The notes under the pieces: model-generated
What the model was told of the DNA's origin: nothing
Databases searched by the model: none
What the model saw: the letters and a program-made list of their open reading frames with translations, nothing else
DNA from: Syngnathus acus
Lineage: Eukaryota; Chordata; Actinopteri; Syngnathiformes; Syngnathidae
Direction of reading: 5' to 3'
Assembly: GCF_901709675.1 (NCBI RefSeq)
Contig: NC_051105.1
Coordinates: 10,834,604 to 10,898,603, forward strand
Length of the DNA stretch: 64,000 nucleotides
Part shown: positions 11,331 through 24,019 of the stretch, piece by piece
Layout of the letters: every line of letters begins with the position of its first letter
How positions within the stretch are numbered: the stretch's first letter is position 1
Position numbers and translations under genes: made by a program

Positions 11331-13583
11331 GTAATTGAGTAAATAGGGGAATACCACTGATAATGCTCGGTCCTCATGATATCACACAATGTCGTTCTAT
11401 TTCCACTTTAAACAGCTTGGTGACTTTGAAAGCAAAAAAAAAAAAAAAATCCGAATGTTTACGCAAGACGTGCTGTGACATTGTCTCAGTCTATAACTGT
11501 AACATCCACGAGTTGAGTGGCACTCCTTTGACTTGAGGGCAAGTGGCAAGATGTGACAAAGTGTTATTTTTAGACATTTATTTATACCTATTTGTTGTTA
11601 TTAATCGGTACACAATCCCAGCAAGGTTTTTGGGCGTTAAAAGAAAGAACACGTTTGACAAGTGAGTTTGGCACATTTGAATGTATGATGTCTTTTGGCC
11701 TGAAACAGCACCAAACACTCGCACAGTGATTTAAAAAAAAAAAAATAGCACTCAAGTAGATAGCACTCGTTTTGTTGCACTAAACTTGATTTTAAAGGGG
11801 TCCCGTTGGTTTTTTTTCTCATTATTTACAGTTAGCATAACTTTACTTTCTGTCATTATGCACGAATGAGATTCTATACAAGAGCTCAGTTTTGATGGAG
11901 ATCGTCAAAAAATATTGAAATTGCATTCAATCCAAGAGTGGTTGTTCCAGGTCTTGTATTGAATCTCATAGTGCAAAATAGTGTAAGAAGGTCCAAAGTT
12001 TGTGATCCCTATTTGTGGTTTTATATTGTGCATTGTGACACATTCTGAAATGCACAAAATAGTCCAGATGGTGTTTCGTCTCTGCGCTCTCTGTGTTGGC
12101 AATCATAGGCATTGTATTTTTTTATTTTATTTTTATTTACCTTTAATAGAATGTGTATTACTTTGTGTATTTCACTGCTGTTATTCATGAATTATTTTAA
12201 CAAGAATCCACAATTTTTCCAAAATGTTTTCATAAATATTTTTTGGGGGTCTTACTGCGACTGGATAGTGTAAGTCTTACACTGGTCAATTGGTCAACTT
12301 TTTTTTTTTATGAGAGATAGATTATCATTTTTAACATTGATTTAAAAAAAAGTCTTACTTTTATCCATCACATCAGGATTGTGGGATATTTGTATTTTTT
12401 CATAATTATTTTCATATTTTTGGTTTACAAAAAAAACAATCTTTAAACGTTTACTTGCTTCTCTGAAAAAAATAATGTTGACCATAGTTATTAAATTGAA
12501 ATGTCACACTTGTAAGAGTTTTTTTTTTTTAGTTTGTTTCTTTTCATCTCTAACTCTCTTTTGCTAATTGGGTTTCCCTGACCAGAAAAAAAGAATGACA
12601 AAAGTACAATGTAATGAATAATTGCACTTTTCTTGATTGAGGCCAAAGTAAAACCACTTTTTTTGGGACAGTGTGAAAGCTCAACACAAGCGTGGTGAAC
12701 ATGTTGATATTTTGAAATGGACCCAATCTCTCAGTTTGTATCACATTTTGTTGGATTTAACGTACAGTCCAATCATTGTTGAGAAAATGCCTCACAACCA
12801 ATCTTGCACCGTTACCTGGCAATTTACATTTATTTCATTTGACGAGGAGGCGACAAGAAGCCCTTAAGAGCTTTTTTGAAAATATTTCTCAAGTATGGCA
12901 CAAGGCTAAGGAGCCAAATTTGTGTGGCTTTAATTGTTAGCACTTGTCAAACGAGGACAGTCAGATCAGTTTCGCGTTTATTCAAATGGATCGTGTGTGT
13001 TTTTCACCTGCTGTCAATGTTGCAATTATAATTTGTCATTCATTATTAAGGGTGACGCGCCGGGAAGGGCCCGTGGTCACCGGCGATACTTGAGCAGAAT
13101 CTTTGATAAGCACATCAATCCTCACGCTGATGATTTTTTTCTTTTCTTTTTTGTTGCTTGTCTCTCTTTTTTTTTTTCTTTTGGCTCGCTTCCTATTTTG
13201 ACTTCTCTGTGTTATGTAGTTGGTAATCTTTCTTTATCTGCATTTCTACCTCATATCGCTACATGTTGTAGATGTAGTCTGTAGGTCTTTTTTTTTTAAC
13301 GTGCATTTGTTGGGGAAAAAAAGGATGGAAAAACAGCAACACACACACAAACAAAAGACAAAAAATGTGCCCTTGAAACTGAACAGTCTACCTCGTAAAG
13401 ACTGTCTTTATTTACACTGACGACTGCGTTGATGGGCGAAAGAAAGCAAAATTGGATTCATGCCCTTCTAAAAAGTGAAAGATGTATTTCCCCACCCAAA
13501 GAAAAAAAAACAAATTCCAATGTGAACTATTGTCATGTCAGTCCGTGTATTTGGGTGTGCCAATTTCCAAGTGTGCACGGAGA

Positions 13584-13603
13584 GGGGAGGGGGCTAGGGG
13601 GGG
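13584..13603 (+). promoter_or_regulatory. G-rich run with G-quadruplex potential in the fign 3' flank
   Basis: Runs of 4, 5 and 7 guanines are separated by 1 and 3 bases on the sense strand, enough for a four-tract quadruplex if the last run is split. It lies about 200 bases upstream of the distal poly(A) signal. Confidence 0.35.
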
Positions 13604-13623
13604 CTTTGGACTTTTCTTATCTA

Positions 13624-13754
13624 TGTACAGTACAAATAACTTGCACATAGCTGTATCTATTGTACATTTGCTTATGGCCTACAGTACATCAAAAGCACCA
13701 CATACATGTTTATACGTGTGTATGTATTGCCATAGTACAGTGACTTTAAATGTA
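13624..13754 (+). promoter_or_regulatory. fign: UGUA cluster upstream of the distal poly(A) signal
   Basis: TGTA occurs at 13,624, 13,652, 13,661, 13,719, 13,723 and 13,751, six times in about 130 bases, ending 32 bases before AATAAA. UGUA is the recognition element of the CFIm cleavage factor (NUDT21), and UGUA-containing words are also the core of Pumilio sites. The placement fits a regulated poly(A) site. Function is inferred from motif and position. Confidence 0.5.
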
Positions 13755-13785
13755 TTTTAATTTTATGGAGGCTTTTGAAATACTA

Positions 13786-13791
13786 AATAAA
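13786..13791 (+). terminator. fign: Distal poly(A) signal AATAAA, likely the main fign transcript end
   Basis: A canonical hexamer is preceded by six UGUA motifs and followed by T-rich then TGGTGTTTTTGTTTTT sequence, a classic GU/U-rich downstream element. Cleavage would fall near 13,805-13,815. Confidence 0.6.
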
Positions 13792-14224
13792 AATGTTCCA
13801 TTTTTTTCCTGAACATCTGGTGTTTTTGTTTTTCTTAAAGAAAATGGTGTCGACATTTAAGAAGTCCAAATTGTTGTAATCTGTAAAACAAAACTACTGA
13901 CTTCCAGTAGTTGTGAAAGTCTTCTTTGCTTGTGCCTTTGTGACTGTATCGTAATGCCTCCCGGTGGCCAAGTCATGCACATCACAAGATTCTATAATTA
14001 CAAAGACTTAGACTTCATTACAATATAATTTTTTGTTGTTGTTGGAAAATTAATTTCATGAGTGTTTTAAGTTAAGGCGTGGTCAGAGAACAAATTAAAC
14101 TCTCATCCTAAGAAATAACCAACGTAATGTTGTAACTGTAGAGCTAAAAAAAAAAAATCCAATTAATCCCATATAAGGCTGGCTCATTGTTATTATTATT
14201 ATTATTATTAGCAAATAAAGCACT

Positions 14225-14480
14225 GATAGGGAATAACCGCATCTCATCTCGGAGCCTAATGGTAGTTTTAAAATTTAACCACCATAACGGCACCGCCTAT
14301 AAATGTTGTTTAAAGCCACTTAATAGATTTCCCAATTATGGTTTTATGACTTTGGATGAAAAACACACTGTCTGTATAGTCTGAAAGAGGCAAGTCAATA
14401 ATGATATTTCAGGCAAAGACATAAAAACATGCGGCTCTTTAAATGTTATGTCATGTTAATTAAGACATAATAATGAGCTG
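14225..14480. promoter_or_regulatory. Candidate conserved non-coding element
   Basis: Compositionally even sequence with TTTAACCACCATAACGG, CCCAATTATGG and GTTAATTAAGAC words follows a (TTA)n repeat and ends just before a G-run. There is no coding signal. The call rests on motif density only. Confidence 0.28.
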
Positions 14481-15009
14481 GAGGGAGGGGGGGGTTGGTC
14501 TCTTTGTGCATTCGCTGATCTCATGCGCGATGCTACAGGCTGGCATTTACCGAACAAAGAAGGAAGTATCTGAGTAAAGATTGTACCTTAAATATCACGT
14601 ACGTATGAGAAACGTTGCAGAAATTAATGTCATTTATTTGTCTTGATACTAACCAATGCCATCAGACAGGTTTAAAAAAAAAGTGCTCGCCGCCATCCGT
14701 CCATTTCAAAAGCAAAAGCAGAAGAATGAAGAGAACCACCTCTGGCGTCTCTAAGGTAAGTGCACAATTGATTTTCAAGTTTTATGCTGAAGTGGTTCGC
14801 TCGGATGGCACTTGAGAGTGTTGCAGTGTTACTGCAATTAAAGTTGTTTATGTTTGATGGTTGACAGTTTTTGAGCAGATTGGGTTACTTCTACTTTTTG
14901 GGTTGAAGATTGGATTTGGGCGGGCTGAAGCTGGTCAGCATTTCAGATGTGGGTTTTTGTGTATGTGTGCACTGAGGTTGAAGTTAATTTAATGTAACAT
15001 TCTACGAAA

Positions 15010-15170
15010 ATGTTGAGTAACACCACTGACCTTGAACTCAGAGATCAGGGTTCACATCCTCGGTTAGGGCGAACAATAACATCCAGCTGAGTCCCAAGGC
15101 AAGAAAGCTCTATATGCAGATTCCCGACCACTGCCAGTTCCAAACCTGGACAAAAATAAAAAAAAATGTT
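15010..15170 (+). mobile_element. tRNA-derived SINE-like fragment
   Basis: The segment contains a Pol III B-box-like GGTTCACATCC (15,049-15,059), preceded by the CTTGAACTCAGAGATCAGG stretch common in fish SINE heads, and ends in an A-rich tail (15,151-15,175). The A box is weak or lost and there is no tRNA cloverleaf, so it is a decayed SINE rather than a tRNA gene. Confidence 0.45.
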
Positions 15171-15819
15171 ATGGAAAAAAATATATATATATGCTGAACA
15201 AATTTTCACTCACTATGGTGACCTCTTATTAAAATAAAGTTGCTCCCTTTTCTTCTTAGAAAAAGCTGGGACTAAAATCAGCCTAATTTTTAACCACAGT
15301 TATACCACCTGTTGGATCAAAATTTTGATCAACCAAAAACAGGAGGTAGAAATAGCACAGAAGTGGCTCCGCCTCTTTTGATGCAAAGCCATGTGTCACT
15401 GTCAATCTGTTTTCAGAATGACATCAAAATACACTTGAGTGAAAACATTACTTAACAGTCCTCCATTTTGTTTTTTTATTTAAATTAACCACATCCCAGC
15501 ATATCGGCGCATCCAGATGCCGTTGGCTAACGTGCCCTTTCAGCTGTTGTACTTAAAAAGCAAATCGAGAGCGATAAGAGAAAAGTAAAGTTGCGTCCAA
15601 CAAATTCCACTGGAGTTATTAGTGGCTATTTTGTAAATATCAAAGAACGGGCGCGCCACGGCGCTCTCCGCTTCATTTGCATTCTGATGAAACTGGAGTG
15701 GATGCGCGTGAACTCGGAGGTTATCTGGCGAGCGGCGGCGCCGAGCGGCCAAATCAGACGGCTTGGCAAAGCGCGCGGCTCAAGAGGATGAGCCGCGGAC
15801 CTCTCTCAAATCACTTCCT

Positions 15820-16070
15820 TCGTAACAATTAAAATATGCAAAGTGATAATTTTCCTTAAGTAGCCTTAAATGTGCAATCTATTTAAATGCGAGGGGAAAT
15901 TGTCCAAAGCTCGCAGCCCTCCTGCGTGAATGACGGGGTAGGGGGGGGGCATAAATTATGCAAATAGCCAAAAAGGACTTTTAAAGGCTAATTTTTCCCC
16001 ATAATAAGCATTCTGTTTCATGTAATGTTTTTCCTCTTATTAAAAGTGACACTTCTTTTGCTCCCGTCTG
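15820..16070. promoter_or_regulatory. Candidate enhancer with POU octamer
   Basis: The block contains ATGCAAAT (15,958-15,965), AACAATTAAAATATGC, CTTAAGTAGCC and AGGCTAATTTTTCC words in a non-repetitive setting. A second octamer lies 280 bases upstream (15,675-15,682) and a third at 16,301. It looks like neural-type regulatory DNA; this is an inference. Confidence 0.33.
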
Positions 16071-16184
16071 ATGGCTATATCTGACACAAGGCGCGGCGGT
16101 GACCGCTCGGCTAAATGCTAAAGCGTTTTTTCCCGCCGCTTTTAGACCACGCTTACATTCACAAAGTAATTATGCGGCGGAGAG

Positions 16185-16360
16185 TCCAGAAATAAGGTTT
16201 AATTACACAGTAATCTCTTCTGATGGACACGAGGAAGTGCGAGCGCTGCCAGCCTGCAATCCATCAATGACAAACCTCTGGCCACTTTTAATTTCTCCTC
16301 ATTTGCATCATAACCTCGGCACCAAGTTGCACAAATGCTGTTAAATGTTAATAGGACCTG
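16185..16360. promoter_or_regulatory. Candidate enhancer with POU octamer and TAATTA sites
   Basis: GGTTTAATTACACAGTAATC, ATTTGCAT (16,301-16,308) and GCTGTTAAATGTTAATAGG lie within 170 bases, with no simple repeat and no coding frame. Confidence 0.32.
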
Positions 16361-17639
16361 TCTCTCCGCTCAGAATGGAGGCTTAAGCCATTCCCGTTCT
16401 CCCTCCCTTCCTCCCTCCCTCCCTCCCTCTCTCTCGCTCTCTCTATCGCACACACACGCTATCTCTCAAGTCCATATCTCCCTCCCTTCTCACATTCTCA
16501 TGAGTCTTCACATAAATTGGCCCTCTTCAGAAGAAAAAGCAGCGCACGGGAGACGGCGCATGGTCACTGCCGTGCTAATTGGGAGCAACATGTAAAGTTT
16601 TATCTCTGCGGTGCTAACAAACCGTATGGACAAGCGTAATTCCTGCCATATACCGCCCCCCCCCCCCCCAAAAAAAAACACCACACAGGCGTGTTAGCGC
16701 CACGAGCGTCAAATGATGTTTTGGACAAATTGAGACTTGTTATTGAGGCCGTGGACGCACGGCTGCACCTCTTCAGGTATTTAAAAGGTTGATTAGATTC
16801 GGGAAATCTCATTATCTACCCGTCTCCTTCATATATTCCGAGTGTAACCCCCGTAATATACATGACTGCCTTGTCCTAATGCACTCTTGGACCTCCTCTC
16901 AGGAGAATTTGGAAGGAAATCGGATGGAAATGTTGAAGTTGAAAATGTTCTTGACTATAATATGTTCTAGGCGGCCCCCAGCTTGTCGAAACGCGGCGTT
17001 CGGAATACGAATGAAGCCCTTTTGATTCAGCTCTTGGGGCGGCCATTTTGTCTCGTACTGCCACTTCCAATTTTTTATTCTTTCTACTAACGGAAGAGAA
17101 TTTTTTTCCTCATTAAATTTCTCGTTACGTGTTTTTCAATATCACCACAATCGCGTTGCAATTATAAAAACGGTTACGTAACATAAAATAAAAACCAAAC
17201 AATCACACCTCGTACATCATCTAAGGCGGTTATGCGAATTTGTCTCATCTTTAGGTCAAACCTTTTTCTGGTCTAAAGTGTCAAGTGGTCACACGTTCAC
17301 ATCTTTCGTCTAAGTGGATCCAATAATGTGACATGATGGAGCCATGTCGTTTAGATTTGTGTTGTGCATTTTTCTGCCCCCTGGCCCCTCATTTTATTTC
17401 TTTTTTTTTTTTTTTAACCACAATAATTCTGGGTTGTGCCTCTTCAAAATACCCCTTCATGTAATTCCTTGCCACATTTTCACAAAATGGTATGAAGGAA
17501 GCAGCTATTAGTCTTCTCGGGAACAACATGATGAGACATCCGTCCACGCGGGTGGGCAGAGTAGACAAAACTAGTACTCGAGTACTATATTCCAAATCCC
17601 GCAAAAGTAATATAAAACTTTTTTGACTTGATAAACGCA

Positions 17640-17885
17640 CAAGCTAAACTAAAAATTTCCCCTTTTTCTCAATTAATTGCCTTTGGGTCAGTTATCTCTC
17701 TTTTATTAATTACCGTCTGCAATTAATGGTTAGCATCAAAAGTTGCGTAATTGTTTGATACCAGATATTTCATTAGTATATTAATTATGAAATATCTAAT
17801 TAATGGTTATATTTGAAGTGCTAATGCAGGTCGTGGCAAATTTAGCGGCTTCATTTGAGTATGTGTAATTAATTAGTTAAAGGGG
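17640..17885. promoter_or_regulatory. Dense homeodomain-motif block, candidate conserved element
   Basis: TTAATTA, TAATTAAT or ATTAATTA occur repeatedly (near 17,672, 17,704, 17,721, 17,778, 17,800, 17,868), interleaved with unique words such as ATCAAAAGTTGCG and GCAGGTCGTGGC. It ends at an AAAGGGG stretch before a C16 run. The density is the highest in the window. The regulatory role is inferred. Confidence 0.4.
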
Positions 17886-20800
17886 ACCCAAAAATATAAA
17901 CTAGCATCTGTGAGGGAGGCAAGAGCTGACTGGTCAGATGCCCCCCCCCCCCCCCCTCCCCCAGCAGAGAACAAGAGGAGCTAATGGGGAGCAAAGATAG
18001 ACGAGCACATGCTCCTTGGCCGCTCGCCGCCCAGTCAAGGCAATCATGGGAAACACGGAACGTCACTCTTTTCCACTTTCATCCTCGCCGCCGCCGCCCT
18101 CTATAACGTCATTATCGCCGGCAGATCTGCAGAGTCCCCTGACAGGGGCCGTGTTATCCCGCCACTAGGGGAAATGCAAATTGATTTCACATCTGCCATG
18201 GCATTTTTACATGTTCCATAGACTGTCATTTCCAGCGCAGATAGGAAAATCAGAGACAAATGTCAAACTGCCCAGAGTTTATATTCAGCGCAGTGTGTTG
18301 TTTATTCATCACTATCTGTGAAACAAGACACTTTGTAATGTCACATTGACTGAGAATATAAGAGGAGGGCGGCCGCCTCCTTACCATAAGTACAAAAATG
18401 CTTACTTGAGGGGCTGAACGATTAATAGATTGAAAAGGCAAAAAAGTAGAGTGCAATTATCGAAAGCTAATTTTGATTTTTCTATTTTTAGATTTTTTTT
18501 TTTTTACTCAGCCGCGATTCTGTTTTATGAATGGCAAAAGGTTGAGCGAGTTAATTGTACCTCGGAGGAGCGTTTCATTGTTCTGTCTGTCAGTATACAT
18601 TGTCGGCTTGGATAGATGAACAGCGACATCATTTTTAATTTTCTAGCAAATCGGGTTGGCGGCTTAGCAAGCCAAAGAAAAAGCAACAATTTTGAACGTG
18701 TGGGTCGTTTTTGCAGTTAGACGGGAAAATAAAAGATTAGAAAGCAGATGGTTAAATCAAGGTCAAAAGCAATTGAGAGCTTTGTCAAAATGTGATGACA
18801 TCAGCAGCAAGGCGTGGTGTTATTGTGGGCGAGCTTGAGGTGCACAAAAACAGATTGGACTGACAACAACAGTGCAGCTGCCAGCGCACTGGCAGGAATG
18901 TTTTTTTTTTTTTTCCCGTTTTCTTGCTTTGCCGCGGTGTGTGCGCGTGTCCCTTCACCCGCCTTGGCTCGCATGGCTGACTGCCAGATGTGAGTCAAGA
19001 CAGATCTGGAAATGTAATCAGATTACAAAGAGCTGTCGGGGAAAGGAAGTCCCATTTGATGGAGACTGTCAGCGTACAAACAGACTTGCCTGTCACCGGA
19101 GGCTGAGTCATCAATTTCAGGCTTGTTTGCCGTACCTAATCATGTGTCCGAGCGGGACGGCGGATCAGATAGAGCTTGTTGGTACGTGTCGCAACAACCA
19201 CCCCGCTGATAACACTTCTTGTGGGTGGGCTTTCTTTTCTAGTTCATAAACAACTCGCATGTCACAATTGTCCTCATGCAAAAAAAAAAAAGGTTGAACT
19301 CTATATGAAATTCTTTTCTTATTCAAGGCTAGACGAGAATGTGCTGTGCAAAAGCACAATAAGTATTTTGTTGCATTTCAAGAACAACCTGGAGGAAGGA
19401 ATCAAATGTTTGTCGGTTTTGTTTCTTACAGCCTTTTCTCATGCTTGCCTTTTTTTTTTTTTTTTTTTATAAATCATGTTGAGTTTATTCTTGAACTTTT
19501 TTTTTTTTTGCGTTTTGTCCTCAGGAGGTGAACTGGAGCTGGAGTTACACCACGGACTGGTCGCCAGCCAATCGCAGGTGGTGGAATATTTTCGGGATGA
19601 TTTCTACTCACGAGTCTTTCTTGCAAAAGTCAAAAGGTTTGTAAAACAAAAAAAATCCGACATTGGCTCAGGACCAAACCGAACACCTTCATTCATGCCA
19701 ATTTCTGTAGATGCCTGAATGTTGTGATTAAGATTGTTCCATTTCTTGGTCAAGAAAATGTTTTATATTGGCCCATGCTCCTCACTTCCACAAAGTTTTG
19801 AAAATTAAAAATATTTACAAAATTTTCATGGACAATATTCAGAGGAAATCACAATGTCTTCTCATTAATGATTTTTTATTTTTTTTGCATCATGTTGGTG
19901 ACCGCCGTTCGACAACGTCCATCCCTGACTCGTCCGAAGCATCGCGTATTCCGGCGAGCTCTCTATAATTATCTTGATGAGATCTTAAAAGACCTCCACT
20001 GATGTGGGAGTGTGAGAAGGCCTCTCGCCTCTAGACCTCGCTTTCATTCATCTCACCAACATCAGGGAGCTCAAGCTCGGCGTCACTCAAAGCTTTTTCT
20101 CCTTTGAAATTCCCAGAGGCAGACCCCCCGAATTAAGCTGACTTCTGTTTGACCAAAGATGAGCCCGGCCGTGAAGCGAGGCGGCTTTTCTCACACAGGA
20201 GTTGGCGGTCTACCCGTCAGACCTGTAAACCTCCAGAAAATCCCTCAAAGGAAGAAAAGAGTGGCTGAGGATAAGTCAACAAGGGACAACCGTTGTAAAA
20301 TTGTCAGCAATTTGACGGCCACTGTACTGCTTGACTGATTTAATGCCAACAATACAGTAGAAGCTGTAAAGTCCACCATTTGAGGAAGAATAAAAACTGC
20401 ACACTGTGAGCTCGCTGTTAACACGTTTAGCACGTCTGCATCACAGTTCTTGTGTTTGACTTTGGCTTTCCATTAGAATCGTTTCGGACTTTTCAATAAA
20501 GTATGTTTGTTTTTATTATCTGGGCCGGTTATCAGAAGCTAATGCTAAACGCTAATTTGCTTATTAATCGTCTGATATAAACTGAATCTTTAGAGGTTGC
20601 GCTTGATGACTTTTTCCAGGTGTGTCATTTGAATCCATAAATGTAAATAGCACGCATTCTCATTTGTGATGATAATATATTGTTTGGATGACGCTCAATT
20701 TCCCAGAAACTGGTAAGTGGAGTTTATTGATCGATGTTCTTTGTCCAGCTCTCAGATAAATATTCATTATAAAGTCTGATTTCCAAATAAAAAAAACATG

Positions 20801-22439
20801 CTCCCACCTCTTTTCTCGTGGTTACATCAATATTGCATGTGTCGGGCGGACAAAGTTAAAGCTTTCCAACTCACAGGACACCTTAAGACAAAAAAAAAAA
20901 TTACCCTTAATAAGAGTCTTCTCCAGAAACGATTGAGCGGTAAAGATTATGTGAATCTATTCCGAGCACATTCAAAGGCAAGGGACCGTGCACTCCCCTT
21001 GCGGGTTCATTATCATTCTCAGGTTATCCCGGGCCCAGGGAATCTGGAACACAAATGAATTAGTGAGAATTAAGAAGTCTCTGTGGTCTGAAACCTCTCC
21101 AAATCTCCTCCAAGATGAAAGCTACGTAGCGATGGCTTATGGACCCCGAGCACCTCGTCCTCACTCACGCACGCACACACGTACCGGCCACCGCCGTCCC
21201 TCAGAAAAACGGAAACAAGCGCCCGGCGGTTTCCAACGTCTGGTGACCGCCGGCTTTTGTCACCAGGGAGACGAGGGGACGGACGTGTGATGCATGGCCG
21301 CTTATTAATGACAACATTCACGCTGGGGTGGTTGAACCTCAAGCTGCATTTAGCCGACGGAGGACTGGCTGCTGCGCTCAATCTGGAGCAGGTAAGCAAT
21401 AATAGTGCCGCAAGGCTCTCCGGAGCACTTGGACAATAAAAAAATTCCCCATTCAATTTCAATGGGAGATGCTGAACACAAAGAATCTCAACCCTACTCG
21501 AACATGAATGAGTTCATGTGCTACTTTGGCTTGGCTTGGTAGAAGCATTTAGTAGTTTCTTCCATTTTCCAAGCCATGTGTCCCAATACTTTTGTCTGTA
21601 TCGTGCCACTTTTAAAATCACAAATTCAGATGCATCCCGATGACAATAAGTTGGCGTTCAACACCATCAAGTTTTGTATATAGTGACGCCCAATCCTTTG
21701 TTTTTTCTCAGGCTACTCAAGCTCCACAATCACAAAAAAGAATGGATGATGCTGATGATCTGCCTGAGCTCAGTATTTTTCCCTCCTTCCCAGCCGTCAA
21801 GCCTGGCCTTTTGTGACAGACTGGAGAGGCTACCTCCCTCCCTCCCTCCCTCCCCCCTCAGCTCATTCAGTATCTCACCCTACCCCGGTGCTGGACATCA
21901 AATGACCAGCTCACCCCCCCGAGGAGCTCTCAAGTTTCTTCATTTCAGCGTCCGCCCGGCCGGTCAGCAGCCGGCCACGCTGCATGGGAAAGAGGGACAT
22001 CTGCCCGTCTGAGTGCAAGGGACAGGCCGGCTCAGCGTCCGTCTGTCGGCCCCTCACGCCCGTGCACTCCCTGCACTCCCCTCCTTGTTATTCTGGGGAG
22101 GATGCGGGGACGTGATGTGTGGCATTGTTTGTGCCATGCTGGTCAGGGGAAGATGGGGGAGAGGGGGGGGACAGGCGAATGGACGGCCGGCCGGAGTGAG
22201 GCTAATGCGCTGGAAACTGCGACAGAGCAGAACCGTGACGCTTCCCGGCGCACATTAGCGGGAAAATAGTACCCGCGTCTTCATTTCCTAGGCCGTCGCC
22301 GGCTTACCATGCTATCTTCCATATTCGTGGGTAAAATCTGATTGCATATTAAATCACAATCAAAAAATCAAAACACCTAAATAAATAAAAAATCGCCGTT
22401 ACTAGAAAGCATCCAAACAGAAACACGTGCGTCTCTCGT

Positions 22440-22620
22440 CATTTATTTCCTGATGCAAACACTGATTATTTTGTAATGATTACCTCTAACTAATTAAATG
22501 AGGTCCTCTGCGACCCGTTGGGCGCAAGGAAAGGCTCGACGATCGATAAGCACATATTTGCATAAAAATCTATTTGAGCGAAGCTGAAGGATCACGGCTG
22601 AGCCGCTCGGATAAAGATGT
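22440..22620. promoter_or_regulatory. Candidate conserved element with octamer
   Basis: GTAATGATTACC, CTAACTAATTAAATGAGG and ATTTGCAT (22,556-22,563) occur with GATAAGC (GATA-type) words in non-repetitive DNA. Confidence 0.3.
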
Positions 22621-23029
22621 CGGCGGCCCCTCTTTGCCTATCCAAACCGCGGCGTAATTTCTCCCCCCCCCCCCGCCCCAACTTAATATTTGTTCTTTGC
22701 TTTCCGCTGATTTCTAAATGGGGTTAGAGTTCAAAAGCATGTGGCTGAAGGGAGCCAAGATGTGCGCGCATATTAATTAGCATAAAGGCAGTTCAACTTG
22801 TGCTGCCTGAGTTTCCGTTTAATTGGATTATGTGGGGGGAAATGTTCAAACACTTTGCAGCCGACTGGCAAATCCCGCGCATTTAACCATTTGTTATGTT
22901 TCCGGCTCTGCTTTTTGACGGCTGGCTGCCGGCCACACGTCGGAGGCGCGCTCGGAGGAGCCGCCGCGCACCTCCCGGACCGAGGCGGAGGTGAAGGAGA
23001 GAGTGGCGCGCTCTCCTTGTCAGCTGCAA

Positions 23030-23325
23030 GGGTAATTACTGCTGGCTGAAATTACTCAACATTTGTTTATTAGCTCCCCAGAGCACACTGTAAATAGATT
23101 GTCTGTTATAGTCCGATCACATTAAACCCCCCCCACCCCCTCCGCATGGTCACCTCCCGCTCGCTATGAGCCAGCCTGCTGCTCACTTATTGAGCAGCTC
23201 CAAGCAAGGAGCCATGTTCAATGTGATTGTTTTCCATTAGCCACATCCCGTCTAATACCTCACGTGAGCGCTGCAATTACGGAATTCTGCCATGCTACAT
23301 AACCTTCATTAGTTGACTGTGGCAG
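23030..23325. promoter_or_regulatory. Candidate conserved element
   Basis: GGTAATTACTGCTGGC, GAAATTACTC, ACATTTGTTTATTAG, GTGATTGTTTTCCATTAG (SOX-like) and GCAATTACGG occur within 300 bases, broken by one C-rich stretch. The C16 homopolymer at 23,332 marks its right edge. There is no coding signal. Confidence 0.36.
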
Positions 23326-23848
23326 CAGCCACCCCCCCCCCCCCCCCTCGCCAATACCATTTTTAACACTTCTGTTGTTGTTATTCATGAGTGAGGAGTG
23401 TTTTGATTAAGTATTGATTTTAACATGTACACTGTGAGACTTGTTGTGCATGGAGATCGTGTGACTGGCCAGGAAAAAAAAAAAAAAAAGCAGCCCATGT
23501 CTTCTCTGGTATTCATTGCGCTGGCTGCGTCCTGTCAAAGATGACATTCTGAAACAGTTGACCCACTGAAAATGAATTCTCGGCCGGAGCCAAGTGACAG
23601 AGGAGAGCGAATCATACCCCGAAACTGTTTCGAGATTAAAAGCAGAGGCAGGCGCACGGCTGTCAGCGCCAGTGCAGATGGAAAATGGGATGAACGTGTC
23701 GTGTATTAATTCACAGAGTAAGATCAGTTACACGTGAAAGATGATTACATCCACTTTGCGCCATTACACAAATGAAGCGAGCGGACGATCCAGATGTTAG
23801 TCCCAAAACTTGTCCTCACCATCACGACCAAAATTTAAGTCGCGCAAA

Positions 23849-24019
23849 TAACGATGCTGTGAATCGTCAATTAATCGGATCGCTTTGGAAATTGGAATTG
23901 TATACTCTCGAGAAGCTGACATTCCGAGAATTTGGATAATTGTAAATTTAATAAGGTAAAACAATTGATTTATTTGTAAATTAATTAGTTGCCGATTAAT
24001 CGATTCATCGTTACGCCCC
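23849..24019. mobile_element. Decayed short inverted-repeat element
   Basis: The left end GAATCGTCAATTAATCGG and the right end, reverse-complemented, GATGAATCGATTAATCGGC are similar inverted arms about 170 bases apart with an AT-rich interior. The right arm reads into GTTACGCCCC outward, as in common fish MITEs. The family is not named. Confidence 0.4.

Larger units (their letters stand above)
8956..13810 (+). other. fign: Probable fign 3' UTR / 3' flank
   Basis: This AT-rich stretch lacks credible coding sequence. It runs from the fign stop codon (8953-8955) to a convincing poly(A) signal at 13,786. The fign 3' UTR is long in other vertebrates, so continuous UTR to about 13.8 kb is plausible, with a shorter form ending near 9.7 kb. 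Within it lie long A and T homopolymers, a 273-bp TIR element at 10,981, an hAT-like end at 11,266 and a G-rich run near 13,584. The exact transcript end is inferred. Confidence 0.5.
13811..22430. other. Intergenic DNA, left third of the fign-kcnh7 interval
   Basis: No gene was recognised. The stretch contains a (TTA)n repeat near 14,190, a SINE-like fragment at 15,010, four or more AT-rich motif-dense blocks (listed separately), C-runs at 16,656 and 17,941, a TCCC/TC-rich stretch at 16,400-16,445 and a CCCT-rich stretch near 21,835. Open frames reach at most about 130 codons, are out of phase with one another and have no domain. Confidence 0.6.

Noticed and set aside
15040-15065. tRNA gene
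   Set aside because: Only a B-box-like word is present; no cloverleaf or A box, so it is better read as a SINE relic.
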